Shown here: positions 1 through 6,414 of the stretch, one piece after another | Position numbering within the stretch: position 1 is the first letter of the stretch | Layout: each line of letters begins with the position of its first letter | From: Spartobacteria bacterium | GTDB taxonomy: Bacteria > Verrucomicrobiota > Verrucomicrobiia > Chthoniobacterales > Chthoniobacteraceae | Assembly (NCBI GenBank): GCA_025350985.1 | Contig: JANXWU010000126.1 | Span: forward strand, 1 to 8,511 | Length of the DNA stretch: 8,511 nucleotides | Reading direction: 5' to 3' | Notes under the pieces: generated by a model | What the model saw: the letters and a program-made list of their open reading frames with translations, nothing else | Told to the model about the DNA's origin: nothing | Databases searched by the model: none | Made by a program: the position numbers and the translations under genes

Positions 1-29
1 CCAACCGCGAGATCAGCGCGTTCGACTAG
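1..29 (+). CDS. possible C-terminal tail of an upstream plus-strand gene (partial)
   Basis: In the frame beginning at base 3 the sequence reads eight codons (NREISAFD) and then a TAG stop at 27-29. Directly after it the sequence changes into palindrome-rich DNA that looks non-coding, so the stop could be the end of a gene entering from the left. Eight residues are far too few to identify a family. The alternative is that this is ordinary intergenic sequence. Low confidence. Confidence 0.25.
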
Positions 30-67
30 TATCCAAAAAAAGGTGTCGCCTCGCGGCAAAATAGATG

Positions 68-104
68 GGGTGCGCACGCGCCTCGCGTGCTGGTTTTGGC
101 ACCC
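68..104. repeat. nested hairpin in the left spacer
   Basis: A perfect 7-bp inverted repeat GCACGCG (74-80) / CGCGTGC (84-90) closes a CCT loop. It is enclosed directly by a second perfect 6-bp inverted repeat GGGTGC (68-73) / GCACCC (99-104). The two stems abut on the left side and are separated by eight bases (91-98) on the right, so they could stack as one bulged 13-bp helix. No U-tract follows on either strand, so it is not a canonical intrinsic terminator. Confidence 0.55.
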
Positions 105-194
105 TCGCCACAACGAACTTCCTGGAGGCTAGGTTGCGCTCATGGCAGCCACATTTGCGCGCAAGAACCCCAGACGGCGAGGCGCCCGTCCCCC

Positions 195-213
195 CACCTG
201 CGAGGCGCAGGTG
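195..213. repeat. 8-bp perfect stem-loop downstream of the release-factor-like gene
   Basis: CACCTGCG (195-202) and CGCAGGTG (206-213) form a perfect stem with a 3-base loop (AGG on plus, CCT on minus). It lies 18 bases past the stop of the minus-strand gene at 232-645, so it could help end that transcript or protect its 3' end. No T-run follows on the minus strand, so it does not qualify as a standard rho-independent terminator. It shares the GCG-CCT-CGC core with the hairpin at 74-90, which points to a repeat-family origin. Confidence 0.5.
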
Positions 214-231
214 CTCGCTGGAACTCAGCGG

Positions 232-645
232 CTACCCAACCTCTGGCCGGCCGCGCTGGCGTTTGATTTCGCTCCGGTGTTTTTTGCTTTTCAAGATGCG
301 TTCCTTCAGTCCGCGCGGACGCTTCGATTTCTGGCGGCGCAATTTCTCGCGTGCGGATTGACGCGCTAGTTTTTCGGCACGGCGCGCTTCCTCGATTTTG
401 TCGAGCAGCCGCTCGCGGGCGAGCTGCCGGTTCATCGCCTGCGAGCGGGAATCCTGCGCCGTGACAGCGATGCCGGTCGCGCGATGACGGAGCGTCACGG
501 CGGTGGAAACTTTGTTCACATGCTGACCTCCCGGTCCGCTGGAGCGCGCGAAGGATTCCTCGATTTCCTCCTCGCGCACGCCCAGCCGGGTCATGCGTTC
601 TCGCGCCGCATCGTGCGATTTGGCAATGGGCAACGAGGGCTTCAC
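232..645 (-). CDS. small GGQ-domain peptide chain release factor-like protein (probable ribosome rescue factor)
   Basis: A 137-residue protein with the class-I release factor catalytic motif GGQ at residues 39-41, in the context [20 protein letters not shown]. In this family the GGQ glutamine acts in the peptidyl-transferase centre to hydrolyse peptidyl-tRNA. A second conserved block, [10 protein letters not shown], lies about 30 residues later. No stop-codon-recognition domain is present. From about residue 95 the protein becomes a strongly basic tail ([12 protein letters not shown]..., ending [10 protein letters not shown]). It resembles the tail of ArfB/YaeJ, which enters the empty mRNA channel of stalled ribosomes. 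The stretch between GGQ and QDSRSQ is shorter than in E. coli ArfB, more like RF1/RF2 and mitochondrial C12orf65. The longest supported start is a GTG at 643-645; an ATG at residue 18 (592-594) is the alternative, and neither has a clear ribosome binding site. The frame stays open upstream to a TAA at 718-720 but offers no ATG, GTG, TTG or CTG there. Family assignment is firm; the rescue role is inferred. Confidence 0.88.
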   Translation of the reverse strand: MKPSLPIAKSHDAARERMTRLGVREEEIEESFARSSGPGGQHVNKVSTAVTLRHRATGIAVTAQDSRSQAMNRQLARERLLDKIEEARRAEKLARQSAREKLRRQKSKRPRGLKERILKSKKHRSEIKRQRGRPEVG

Positions 646-721
646 CGGCGGAGCATCGGCGAAAATGGCGGGCGTGCCAAACTCGCAGGGCGGCTGGTCT
701 TTTGCAGCCGCGATCTTTTAT

Positions 722-728
722 GGAAGGG
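722..728 (+). promoter_or_regulatory. ribosome binding site of the GH9 gene
   Basis: GGAAGGG lies seven bases before the ATG at 736, the expected position for a Shine-Dalgarno sequence. It decides the start: the frame is open back to an ATG at 484, but those 84 extra codons lie opposite the release-factor-like gene and do not look like a secretion signal, whereas translation from 736 opens directly with a hydrophobic signal peptide. Confidence 0.65.
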
Positions 729-735
729 TGGCGGA

Positions 736-2619
736 ATGCTCGCTGTATGGCTCGTTGCACTCCTCGTTTTCAATGCGGTGTGGTCGCGTGCGGCGGAACC
801 TGTGAGCGCGCAGGTGCGATTGAATCAAGTCGGCTTTGCCTCGGTTGAGTCGAAGTCGGCGATCCTGCTCGCGCCCGGCGTGGAAAAGGGCGCGACCTTT
901 AACGTCGTGGACAACGCGAACGGCAAGTCTGTTTTCACCGCCGCCGCCGGTGCGGAAGGCGGAGCCTGGAGCAAGGCGTTTCCTGCCACGTACTCGCTCG
1001 ATTTCAGCGCCGTGAAAGCGACGGGCGAGTATCACCTCGAAGTCGGCGGCGCTTGGCCCGCGCGTTCACCAAATTTTCGGGTCGATTCGGCAGTCGCGCT
1101 TTACGCGCCGCTCGCCGCGCATGCACTGTTCTTTTTCCGCGCGCAGCACGACGGCGCAAACGTGGATGCGGAAGTTCTGCACCGAAAGCCGTCGCATCTC
1201 GCCGACGCGACCGCGAGCGTCTATGCGCCGCCCATTTATCGGAAAACAAAACTGCTCGGCGCGCTGAAGAAATTAGGCGGGCCGATCGACGTTTCAGGGG
1301 GCTGGTTCGACGCGGCGGATTATCTGAAATTCGTCCACACGACGAGCTTCAGCGCTGGGGTGATGCTGTTCACAGCGCGGCAGTTTTCCAACGCCGCGGC
1401 TGCGTCCGAAGCGCGGCACGGACTGGAGTGGCTGTTGAAAATGTGGGACCAAAAATCGCGCACGCTTTACTATCAGGTCGGCATCGGCGACGGGAACGAT
1501 TCGATCCGCGGCGATCACGATTTCTGGCGGCTGCCCGAGGCGGACGATCAGCGCGACACGCACCCGGGAGACGACGAGTATTTCGTGAAATTCCGGCCCG
1601 TCTTCCGCGCGGGTGCGCCCGGTACGCTGGTCAGCCCGAATATCGCAGGTCGGATGTCGGCGGCGCTCGCGCTTGGGTTTCAGGTTTTTCAGAAATCCGA
1701 TGCGGCCTTTGCCCACCGCTGCCTGCTCGCGGCGCAAACAATTTTCGATCTCGCACAGACGGAAAAAGTCGGCGAATTGCTGACGGCGTCGCCGCACGAA
1801 TACTATCCCGAAACCGAATGGCGGGACGATTTGGAGTGGGGGGCGGCTGAGCTTTTTTTCGCGACGAACGCCGGTGCTTTGCCGGAGGGGCTGCCTCATG
1901 CCGACGCGCAGTTTTATCTCCGAAAATCCGCGCACTGGGCGAAGGCGAACATCGCCAGCGCCAATCATGCGGGCGAGTCGCTGAACCTTTACGACGTGAG
2001 TGCGCTCGCGCATTTCGAACTGCACCGCGCGCTGAAAGGCGAGGCCAGTCGGAGTGGAGTCGAAGTCACGGAAGCCGCGCTGGCAGCGGATTTGAAGGCG
2101 ACGCTCGGAGCCGCAGCGAAGCGATCGGCGAGCGATCCGTTTGGACTTGGTCTGGCGTATACACCGAGCAACGATCTTGTCCCGCACGCGCTCGGCCTGG
2201 CGATCACGGCGGCATTTTATAAGGAGATGACGGGTGACCTGGCGTACGACCATTTCGCGCAGTCGCAGCGTGATTGGGTGTTGGGGAAGAACGCATGGGG
2301 CACGACGTTCGTCGTCGGAGCGGGAAGCGTGTTTCCAAAATGCATCGACCATCAGATTGCGAACTTGAGCGGGCATCTGGACGGAACGCCGCCGCTGCTG
2401 CGCGGCGCGGTGGTGGACGGACCGGCGTCGGATCTGTCTGGCGTCGACGGCTTGCCTGAAGGTGCGCGTCCGAACCCGGTGAAGAACGATGCGTTTCAGC
2501 ATTTCAACGGCAAAGGCGTGCAGTATCGCGACGATGTCGGATTTTGGCCGACGGTCGAGCCGGCGCTGGATTATACGGTCTTGTCGCTGCTGCTGTTTGC
2601 GCAGCAGGTTTCCCGCTGA
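736..2619 (+). CDS. secreted family 9 glycoside hydrolase with N-terminal CelD_N Ig-like domain
   Basis: A 627-residue endoglucanase-type enzyme expected to cleave beta-1,4- or mixed-linkage glucans outside the cytoplasm. Residues 1 to about 20 form a signal peptide (MLAVWLVALLVFNAVWSRA). About 22-115 form the Ig-like CelD_N domain, opening with VRLNQVGF. About 120-625 form the (alpha/alpha)6 barrel. The catalytic aspartate pair sits in GGWFDAADYLKF: D192 and D195, matching D55 and the base D58 of Thermobifida Cel9A. The acid is E608 in PTVEPALDYT. The block GDHDFWRLPEADDQ and the GAVVDGP segment are also typical of GH9. The usual substrate-binding PHHR segment reads IDHQ here (H539 kept, arginine replaced), so substrate preference may differ from classic cellulases. 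There is no carbohydrate-binding or dockerin module. The gene stands alone, divergent from the gene on its left and ending one base from hisF. The family is certain; exact substrate is not. Beta-glucosidase or exo-glucosaminidase activity, known in some GH9 branches, is possible. Confidence 0.93.
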   Translation: MLAVWLVALLVFNAVWSRAAEPVSAQVRLNQVGFASVESKSAILLAPGVEKGATFNVVDNANGKSVFTAAAGAEGGAWSKAFPATYSLDFSAVKATGEYHLEVGGAWPARSPNFRVDSAVALYAPLAAHALFFFRAQHDGANVDAEVLHRKPSHLADATASVYAPPIYRKTKLLGALKKLGGPIDVSGGWFDAADYLKFVHTTSFSAGVMLFTARQFSNAAAASEARHGLEWLLKMWDQKSRTLYYQVGIGDGNDSIRGDHDFWRLPEADDQRDTHPGDDEYFVKFRPVFRAGAPGTLVSPNIAGRMSAALALGFQVFQKSDAAFAHRCLLAAQTIFDLAQTEKVGELLTASPHEYYPETEWRDDLEWGAAELFFATNAGALPEGLPHADAQFYLRKSAHWAKANIASANHAGESLNLYDVSALAHFELHRALKGEASRSGVEVTEAALAADLKATLGAAAKRSASDPFGLGLAYTPSNDLVPHALGLAITAAFYKEMTGDLAYDHFAQSQRDWVLGKNAWGTTFVVGAGSVFPKCIDHQIANLSGHLDGTPPLLRGAVVDGPASDLSGVDGLPEGARPNPVKNDAFQHFNGKGVQYRDDVGFWPTVEPALDYTVLSLLLFAQQVSR

Positions 2620-2620
2620 G

Positions 2621-3397
2621 TCACAGCCCGCGACTGGAAGGGGGACGGATCGTAATGCCGCGAGCCGCGAGAAAGTTTTTCACGTCGGCCACCTGGTATT
2701 CGCCGAAGTGAAACACGCTCGCTGCGAGCACGGCATCCGCCTTCCCGGTCGTGAGCACTTCAGCCATGTGCTCGAGTGTTCCGGCGCCGCCGCTCGCGAT
2801 CACTGCGATCCCGACGGCTTCGCTCACCGCCCGCGTCAGCGCGAGATCGTAGCCCGCTTTCGTGCCGTCAGCGTCCATGCTCGTGAGCAAAATTTCTCCC
2901 GCACCCAGCCGCTCGACTTCGATCGCCCACGCCACCGCGTCGAGTGCGGTCGCGTTGCGCCCACCGTGCGTAAAGACGGTCCAGCCGCCGCGCGCGTTTC
3001 GCTTCGCATCGATGGCGACGACGATGCACTGGGAGCCAAATCCTTCCGCGCCAGCCGATATGAGCGCGGGATTTTTGATCGCGGCCGTGTTCATGCTCAC
3101 CTTGTCCGCACCGGCCAGCAGCATCGCGCGCACGTCCTGGCTCGTCCGAATCCCGCCGCCCACAGTGAGAGGCATGAAGCAGTGTTCCGCCGTGCGCTGG
3201 ACCACTTCGATCATCGTCCGGCGCTCGTCACTCGACGCGGTGATGTCGAGGAAAACCAGTTCATCCGCGCCCTGATTATTGTAGGCGATGGCGCACTCGA
3301 CCGGGTCACCCGCGTCGCGCAGTTGGAGAAATTTCGTGCCCTTGACGACGCGACCTCCGGTCACGTCGAGGCAGGGAATGATGCGCTTGGTTAGCAT
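2621..3397 (-). CDS. hisF: imidazole glycerol phosphate synthase cyclase subunit HisF
   Basis: A 258-residue (beta/alpha)8-barrel protein, the normal length for HisF. With the glutaminase HisH it converts PRFAR plus ammonia to imidazole glycerol phosphate and AICAR, linking histidine and purine synthesis in the cytoplasm. Both catalytic aspartates are present: D11 in IIPCLDV and D130 in VVAIDAKR. The phosphate-binding loops TVGGGIR (78-84) and ASGGAGT (201-207) and the strand [10 protein letters not shown] are intact. The start is the ATG at 3395-3397, which gives the conserved opening [16 protein letters not shown] 12 codons upstream would add a tail not typical of the family. No strong ribosome binding site is seen. 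hisH and the other his genes are not in the window, so the pathway is dispersed or continues elsewhere. The gene follows infA on the same strand and may share its transcript. Confidence 0.96.
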   Translation of the reverse strand: MLTKRIIPCLDVTGGRVVKGTKFLQLRDAGDPVECAIAYNNQGADELVFLDITASSDERRTMIEVVQRTAEHCFMPLTVGGGIRTSQDVRAMLLAGADKVSMNTAAIKNPALISAGAEGFGSQCIVVAIDAKRNARGGWTVFTHGGRNATALDAVAWAIEVERLGAGEILLTSMDADGTKAGYDLALTRAVSEAVGIAVIASGGAGTLEHMAEVLTTGKADAVLAASVFHFGEYQVADVKNFLAARGITIRPPSSRGL

Positions 3398-3471
3398 GGC
3401 GAATGCATTTAGCTCACACGATCCGCGGTGCAAGCCCAGCGGACATTGGACGGTGCGCCTCTCGTCATTCC

Positions 3472-3498
3472 GACTCGGGCGCGCATGCTGCCCGACTC
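3472..3498. repeat. imperfect stem-loop between infA and hisF
   Basis: GACTCGGGC (3472-3480) and GCCCGACTC (3490-3498) pair at eight of nine positions, with one C-C mismatch and a 9-base loop. It begins seven bases beyond the infA stop. On the minus strand no T-run follows, so it is not a canonical terminator; it could be a processing or stability element between infA and hisF. The rest of the 108-bp gap shows no gene, no tRNA fold and no convincing promoter. Confidence 0.45.
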
Positions 3499-3505
3499 CA
3501 AATGG

Positions 3506-3724
3506 TCAGCCCAACCGATAAACGATCCGCGCCTTTGACAAATCGTAAGGCGACATCTCGAGCTTCACCCGGTCACCGTTCGTGAGGCGGATGAATCGTT
3601 TGCGCATCTTCCCCGAGATGTGCGCCAGCACCGAATGCTTGTTGTCCAATTCGACACGAAACATCGTCCCGGCCAATACCGAGGTGATTTTTCCCTCTGT
3701 CTCAATGACATCATCAACACGCAT
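3506..3724 (-). CDS. infA: translation initiation factor IF-1
   Basis: A 72-residue single OB-fold protein, the standard IF-1 length. It binds the A site of the 30S subunit and works with IF-2 and IF-3 in initiation. Characteristic stretches are [13 protein letters not shown] near the start, [22 protein letters not shown] in the middle and [20 protein letters not shown] at the end, all close to typical bacterial IF-1. The second residue is R rather than the common A or S, a minor difference. The ATG at 3722-3724 gives the expected N-terminus, but the leader directly before it is U-rich and has no Shine-Dalgarno sequence. The usual ribosomal-protein or secY neighbours are absent: it lies between a VWA-protein gene and hisF. 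Confidence 0.96.
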   Translation of the reverse strand: MRVDDVIETEGKITSVLAGTMFRVELDNKHSVLAHISGKMRKRFIRLTNGDRVKLEMSPYDLSKARIVYRLG

Positions 3725-3732
3725 ATAAAACG

Positions 3733-3762
3733 AAAAAACTCGCGCGCCACGCGGGCGGGCGA
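3733..3762 (-). promoter_or_regulatory. possible hairpin plus U-run in the infA leader
   Basis: On the minus strand, bases 3762-3759 pair with 3743-3740, and after a two-base bulge 3756-3755 pair with 3744-3745. This gives a short GC-rich stem. One base (3739) and then six T (3738-3733) follow, eight bases before the infA ATG. The arrangement resembles a weak intrinsic terminator or attenuator in the infA 5' leader. The stem is only six pairs and bulged, so chance is a real alternative. The remaining intergenic part, up to 3895, includes a perfect 6-bp stem (ACCGGC 3814-3819 / GCCGGT 3826-3831) and no gene. Confidence 0.25.
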
Positions 3763-3895
3763 ACTGGGGGCGACACCGCCATCTGCATCATCAGCTTTCG
3801 AGAAGCCAGCTCCACCGGCCATCGCGCCGGTTGAAGGGCAACGACCATCGCCGATTTTCCCCCGGTTGCAAGGCAAAGATCAGTCGCGGGAGCGG

Positions 3896-6370
3896 CTATT
3901 TAAGGTGCCACCGTTTCCGCAAAATCCACTCCGCGGTGACGACGCCGAGGAGGAGCGCGAAATAAATGGGCGACGACCAAATCTCCGCATCGACTTCGCT
4001 CCGAATGCCCGCCTGCGTCTTGTCCGCGATCATGCCGGGAAGTTTGTGCAGGTCTTCTTCGCGGAAGAACGCGCCGCCACTGACGCGGGCCATTTCTTTG
4101 AGCAGCCCCTCGTTCATCGCCGTCTCGCCGAGCTCGAATTTGGGCTGGGTCGCCGTGAATTCGAGCACCGTTTTTTCATCACCGGAAACTGAAAACGCGT
4201 AAGTCCCCGGCGTCACCGCGACGAAATCACCGCGATACATTCCGGGTTGATCGGGGACCGCGCGCAGCACGACGTCGGTCTTTTCCGACACCGCTTTTTG
4301 CTCGCGCACCACGAATGTCCCACGCATCGACGGCTCCTTCACCGGCTCGTAGCTTTCGGTGTAAAGCCGCGCATAAACCGTGACGCGATCGCCGGTGCTG
4401 TAGCGCGTTTTGTCGGACGTGAGCTGCGTGCGCTTGGAGCCGCCGAGCAAATGGGTGAGCGCCATCCGCTGAGTGACCTGCCCCCAAAACTGCTCGTAAA
4501 AAGGATCGCCCGAGTTTTTGCGCCAGCGCCAGAGGTTGTCCGTGCCCAGATAAAGCACGCGTCCGAGACCAAATTGCTGCTCGGCCATCACCGGCAGCTT
4601 GCCAAACCGCGACGCCCGTTCCGGATTGGCATCGACGAGAAACACCTGCGCCGCCGGCTTCGCGCGCGCAACCTGGCTCACCCAATACACGGGCGGAAAC
4701 TTTTTCCAGATGGCCGCATTTTCATCCGGCTTCGGCGAAAGCGTGAGCATCTGGCTCGTGCGTCCGAGCGGAGTTAGTTCGAGCGTGATCGGTTTGTCAG
4801 CGAGCGTTTTGAGTGTCGATTCGAGCGGCTCCAATTCCACGGGCAGCATTTTTTCCAACACGGTGTCGCGATAGCTCGACGGGTTGAATCGCTTGCCCGC
4901 GAGGAACGCGCACGCGCCGCCAAACCTCGACACGAACTCGTTGATCCACCCGATTTGCTCCGGCGTGAACGAGCGCGCGCTCACGTCGCCGACGATGAGC
5001 AGGTCGTATTTGAAAAGCTCCTCCTTCTTCGCGGGAAACTGCGCGAGATACGGCGAGCCTTCCGCCTTCGCGAGCGCCGGGTCGCCTTCGAGCAGCAGTG
5101 CCTTCGCCTCGATGCGGCGGTCACGCAAAAGCACGGGAAGCATGTGCTTGAATTCCCAGCGCGGCGTCTGCTCGACGTAGAGGACTTTGATTTTTGAATC
5201 GAGCACGCGGATGCGCTGCGAGACGGAATTGTTGTCCTTGATCGTCTCATCGTCGCGCGCAGGGACGGAAGCGTTCAGTTCGAACTCGCCCGCCGTTTTC
5301 GGAGTGAAACGAAGCGGCACGATCTGCTCCTCGTCGCCGGCAAAGGTGATGTCCTGTGAGACCATGACTTCCTCGCCGAGCTTGAGCGAAAGCTTCGCCG
5401 TCTCACCGCGCAATCCCTGACCGCGCACGCGGACGGTCACCGCGAGTTCGTCTTTCACAAAGGCCACGTCGGGGGCGAAAAGATTCGCCACGATGATGTC
5501 GCGCGGAGACGTGATGCCGATGCCGTAGAGATAAATGGGCACGCCTTCCTGCGCGGCGAGATTCGCGGCGGCGAGGGGTGGACCGCCGGAATTATTTGCG
5601 CCGTCGGTCGCGATGAAAATTCCGGCGAGCGGCTGTCCGCGCTTGCGCGTCAGCACTTCGCGCACCGCGTCACCGAGCGCCGTCACCGGGCTTTTCGCCA
5701 CCACTCCTTTCACCCACGCCTCGTCCGAAATCGGCTTGGCTACTGGGTTTGGCGACGCATCTTTTGAATCAGCCGCCGGGGCCGGCGGGGCTGCCTCGTC
5801 GATTTCATTCACGGTCTGTCCGAATCCGAAAATCTGCACGTCGCAGGTACGCCGGAATTTTTGCACCAGTTTCAGTTCGTCATTTTCCGCCACGCTTTTG
5901 AACACCTCGATGCGCGCGACCTGCTTCACTTCCTTGGCGCGGCTCTTGTCGAAACTCTGGCCGAGGCCTTTTGACGCGCTGAGAAGTCCTTTGGCCATCG
6001 CGACTCGTTTCAAATCAGCCTCGTCCACGCGTGAATCCTGGATGTTCATGCTAGCCGTGGTATCGACGAGCAACACCAGCAGGCGCCGGATTTTTCCTTC
6101 GACCCCGAATGCGACGACCGGCCGCAGCAGCGCGAGCAAAATCAAAACAAACAGCGCGGCTCGCAGCGCAACGAGCACCCGCTTGCGCCACGGCGGCAGC
6201 TCCGCGCTCGCGCCGCGCCAGTAGGTCCACCACGTCAGTGCCGCGAAGACAAATCCGAGCAGCACGACCCAGCCGAGTTGATCGCCGTTGCGCAGACGCA
6301 ATCCGACCGAGACGATGTGCGCCGCGTTCTCGATCTTTGCGCCGAGGGCTTTGAGCAACAATTCGATCAT
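3896..6370 (-). CDS. membrane-anchored VWA-domain protein with GATase-like domain (Bat-type)
   Basis: An 824-residue protein from the ATG at 6368-6370; a TTG 11 codons upstream is possible. Two helices lie near the N-terminus (about 33-51 and 65-89). A VWA domain follows (about 97-290), with metal-site residues D103, T105 and S107 in DTTAS (classic form DxSxS), T230, and D256 in IATDGANNSGG. A proline/alanine-rich insert (about 192-212) interrupts the domain. A beta-sandwich region spans about 300-390, and a Rossmann-like domain of the class-I glutamine amidotransferase type about 394-620 (IKVLYVEQTPRWEF, YDLLIVGDVSARSF, GLGRVLYLGTD). The usual catalytic Cys-His-Glu set is not recognisable, so this domain is probably structural. 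A second beta region (about 650-740) and a C-terminal helix (about 799-817) complete it. Most of the protein should be extracytoplasmic, held by helices at both ends. Relatives are encoded with MoxR ATPases and DUF58 proteins; the molecular role is unknown. It lies downstream of a related BatA-like gene. Confidence 0.85.
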   Translation of the reverse strand: MIELLLKALGAKIENAAHIVSVGLRLRNGDQLGWVVLLGFVFAALTWWTYWRGASAELPPWRKRVLVALRAALFVLILLALLRPVVAFGVEGKIRRLLVLLVDTTASMNIQDSRVDEADLKRVAMAKGLLSASKGLGQSFDKSRAKEVKQVARIEVFKSVAENDELKLVQKFRRTCDVQIFGFGQTVNEIDEAAPPAPAADSKDASPNPVAKPISDEAWVKGVVAKSPVTALGDAVREVLTRKRGQPLAGIFIATDGANNSGGPPLAAANLAAQEGVPIYLYGIGITSPRDIIVANLFAPDVAFVKDELAVTVRVRGQGLRGETAKLSLKLGEEVMVSQDITFAGDEEQIVPLRFTPKTAGEFELNASVPARDDETIKDNNSVSQRIRVLDSKIKVLYVEQTPRWEFKHMLPVLLRDRRIEAKALLLEGDPALAKAEGSPYLAQFPAKKEELFKYDLLIVGDVSARSFTPEQIGWINEFVSRFGGACAFLAGKRFNPSSYRDTVLEKMLPVELEPLESTLKTLADKPITLELTPLGRTSQMLTLSPKPDENAAIWKKFPPVYWVSQVARAKPAAQVFLVDANPERASRFGKLPVMAEQQFGLGRVLYLGTDNLWRWRKNSGDPFYEQFWGQVTQRMALTHLLGGSKRTQLTSDKTRYSTGDRVTVYARLYTESYEPVKEPSMRGTFVVREQKAVSEKTDVVLRAVPDQPGMYRGDFVAVTPGTYAFSVSGDEKTVLEFTATQPKFELGETAMNEGLLKEMARVSGGAFFREEDLHKLPGMIADKTQAGIRSEVDAEIWSSPIYFALLLGVVTAEWILRKRWHLK

Positions 6371-6414
6371 GAAGTTGTCCGCGAAATATTTTCTGGAAAA
6401 CAAAGAGACCGAAT

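Larger units (their letters stand above)
42..213. repeat. palindrome-rich intergenic element (REP-like)
   Basis: This spacer holds no convincing gene; the open frames across it have no protein-like character. The octamer CGCCTCGC occurs four times: on the plus strand at 47-54 and 79-86, and on the minus strand at 177-184 and 200-207. Two of the copies form the core of perfect short hairpins at 74-90 and 195-213, and the one at 47-54 lies in a weaker imperfect stem. Inverted copies toward the two ends, with unrelated sequence between them, resemble a REP-type or small non-autonomous palindromic element. That is inference: the window contains only this one example, so repetition in the genome is not shown. 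Confidence 0.5.

Noticed and set aside
484..490. C487 of the 824-residue VWA protein (residue numbers given here) as a glutamine amidotransferase nucleophile
   Set aside because: The segment GGACAFLAG aligns with GGGLIIFPG of the neighbour, which has no cysteine, and no partner histidine-glutamate pair is recognisable, so the cysteine is probably incidental.
484..735. N-terminal extension of the GH9 frame by 84 codons
   Set aside because: It lies opposite the release-factor-like gene, would bury the signal peptide, and the ATG at 736 has a well-placed ribosome binding site.
140..760. 206-codon minus-strand frame overlapping the release-factor-like gene
   Set aside because: The overlapping frame at 232-645 has an intact GGQ domain and basic tail; this one is low-complexity, rich in R, A and P, with no family signal.
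1294..2502. 402-codon open frame on the minus strand inside the GH9 gene
   Set aside because: It is arginine-rich with no recognisable domain, and the opposite strand encodes a clear GH9 enzyme. Long antisense frames are expected in GC-rich coding DNA.
3398..3425. Sigma-70-type promoter for hisF (TTGCAC, 16 bases, TAAATG on the minus strand)
   Set aside because: Each hexamer matches only about half of the consensus and the -10-like box would lie almost on the start codon.
3398..3505. Possible tRNA in the infA-hisF gap
   Set aside because: The stem-loop at 3472-3498 is not accompanied by a T-arm motif, an acceptor stem or a clover-leaf arrangement.
3620..4192. 190-codon plus-strand frame across the infA and VWA-gene junction
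   Set aside because: It overlaps the coding regions of infA and the VWA protein on the other strand and has no protein-family character.
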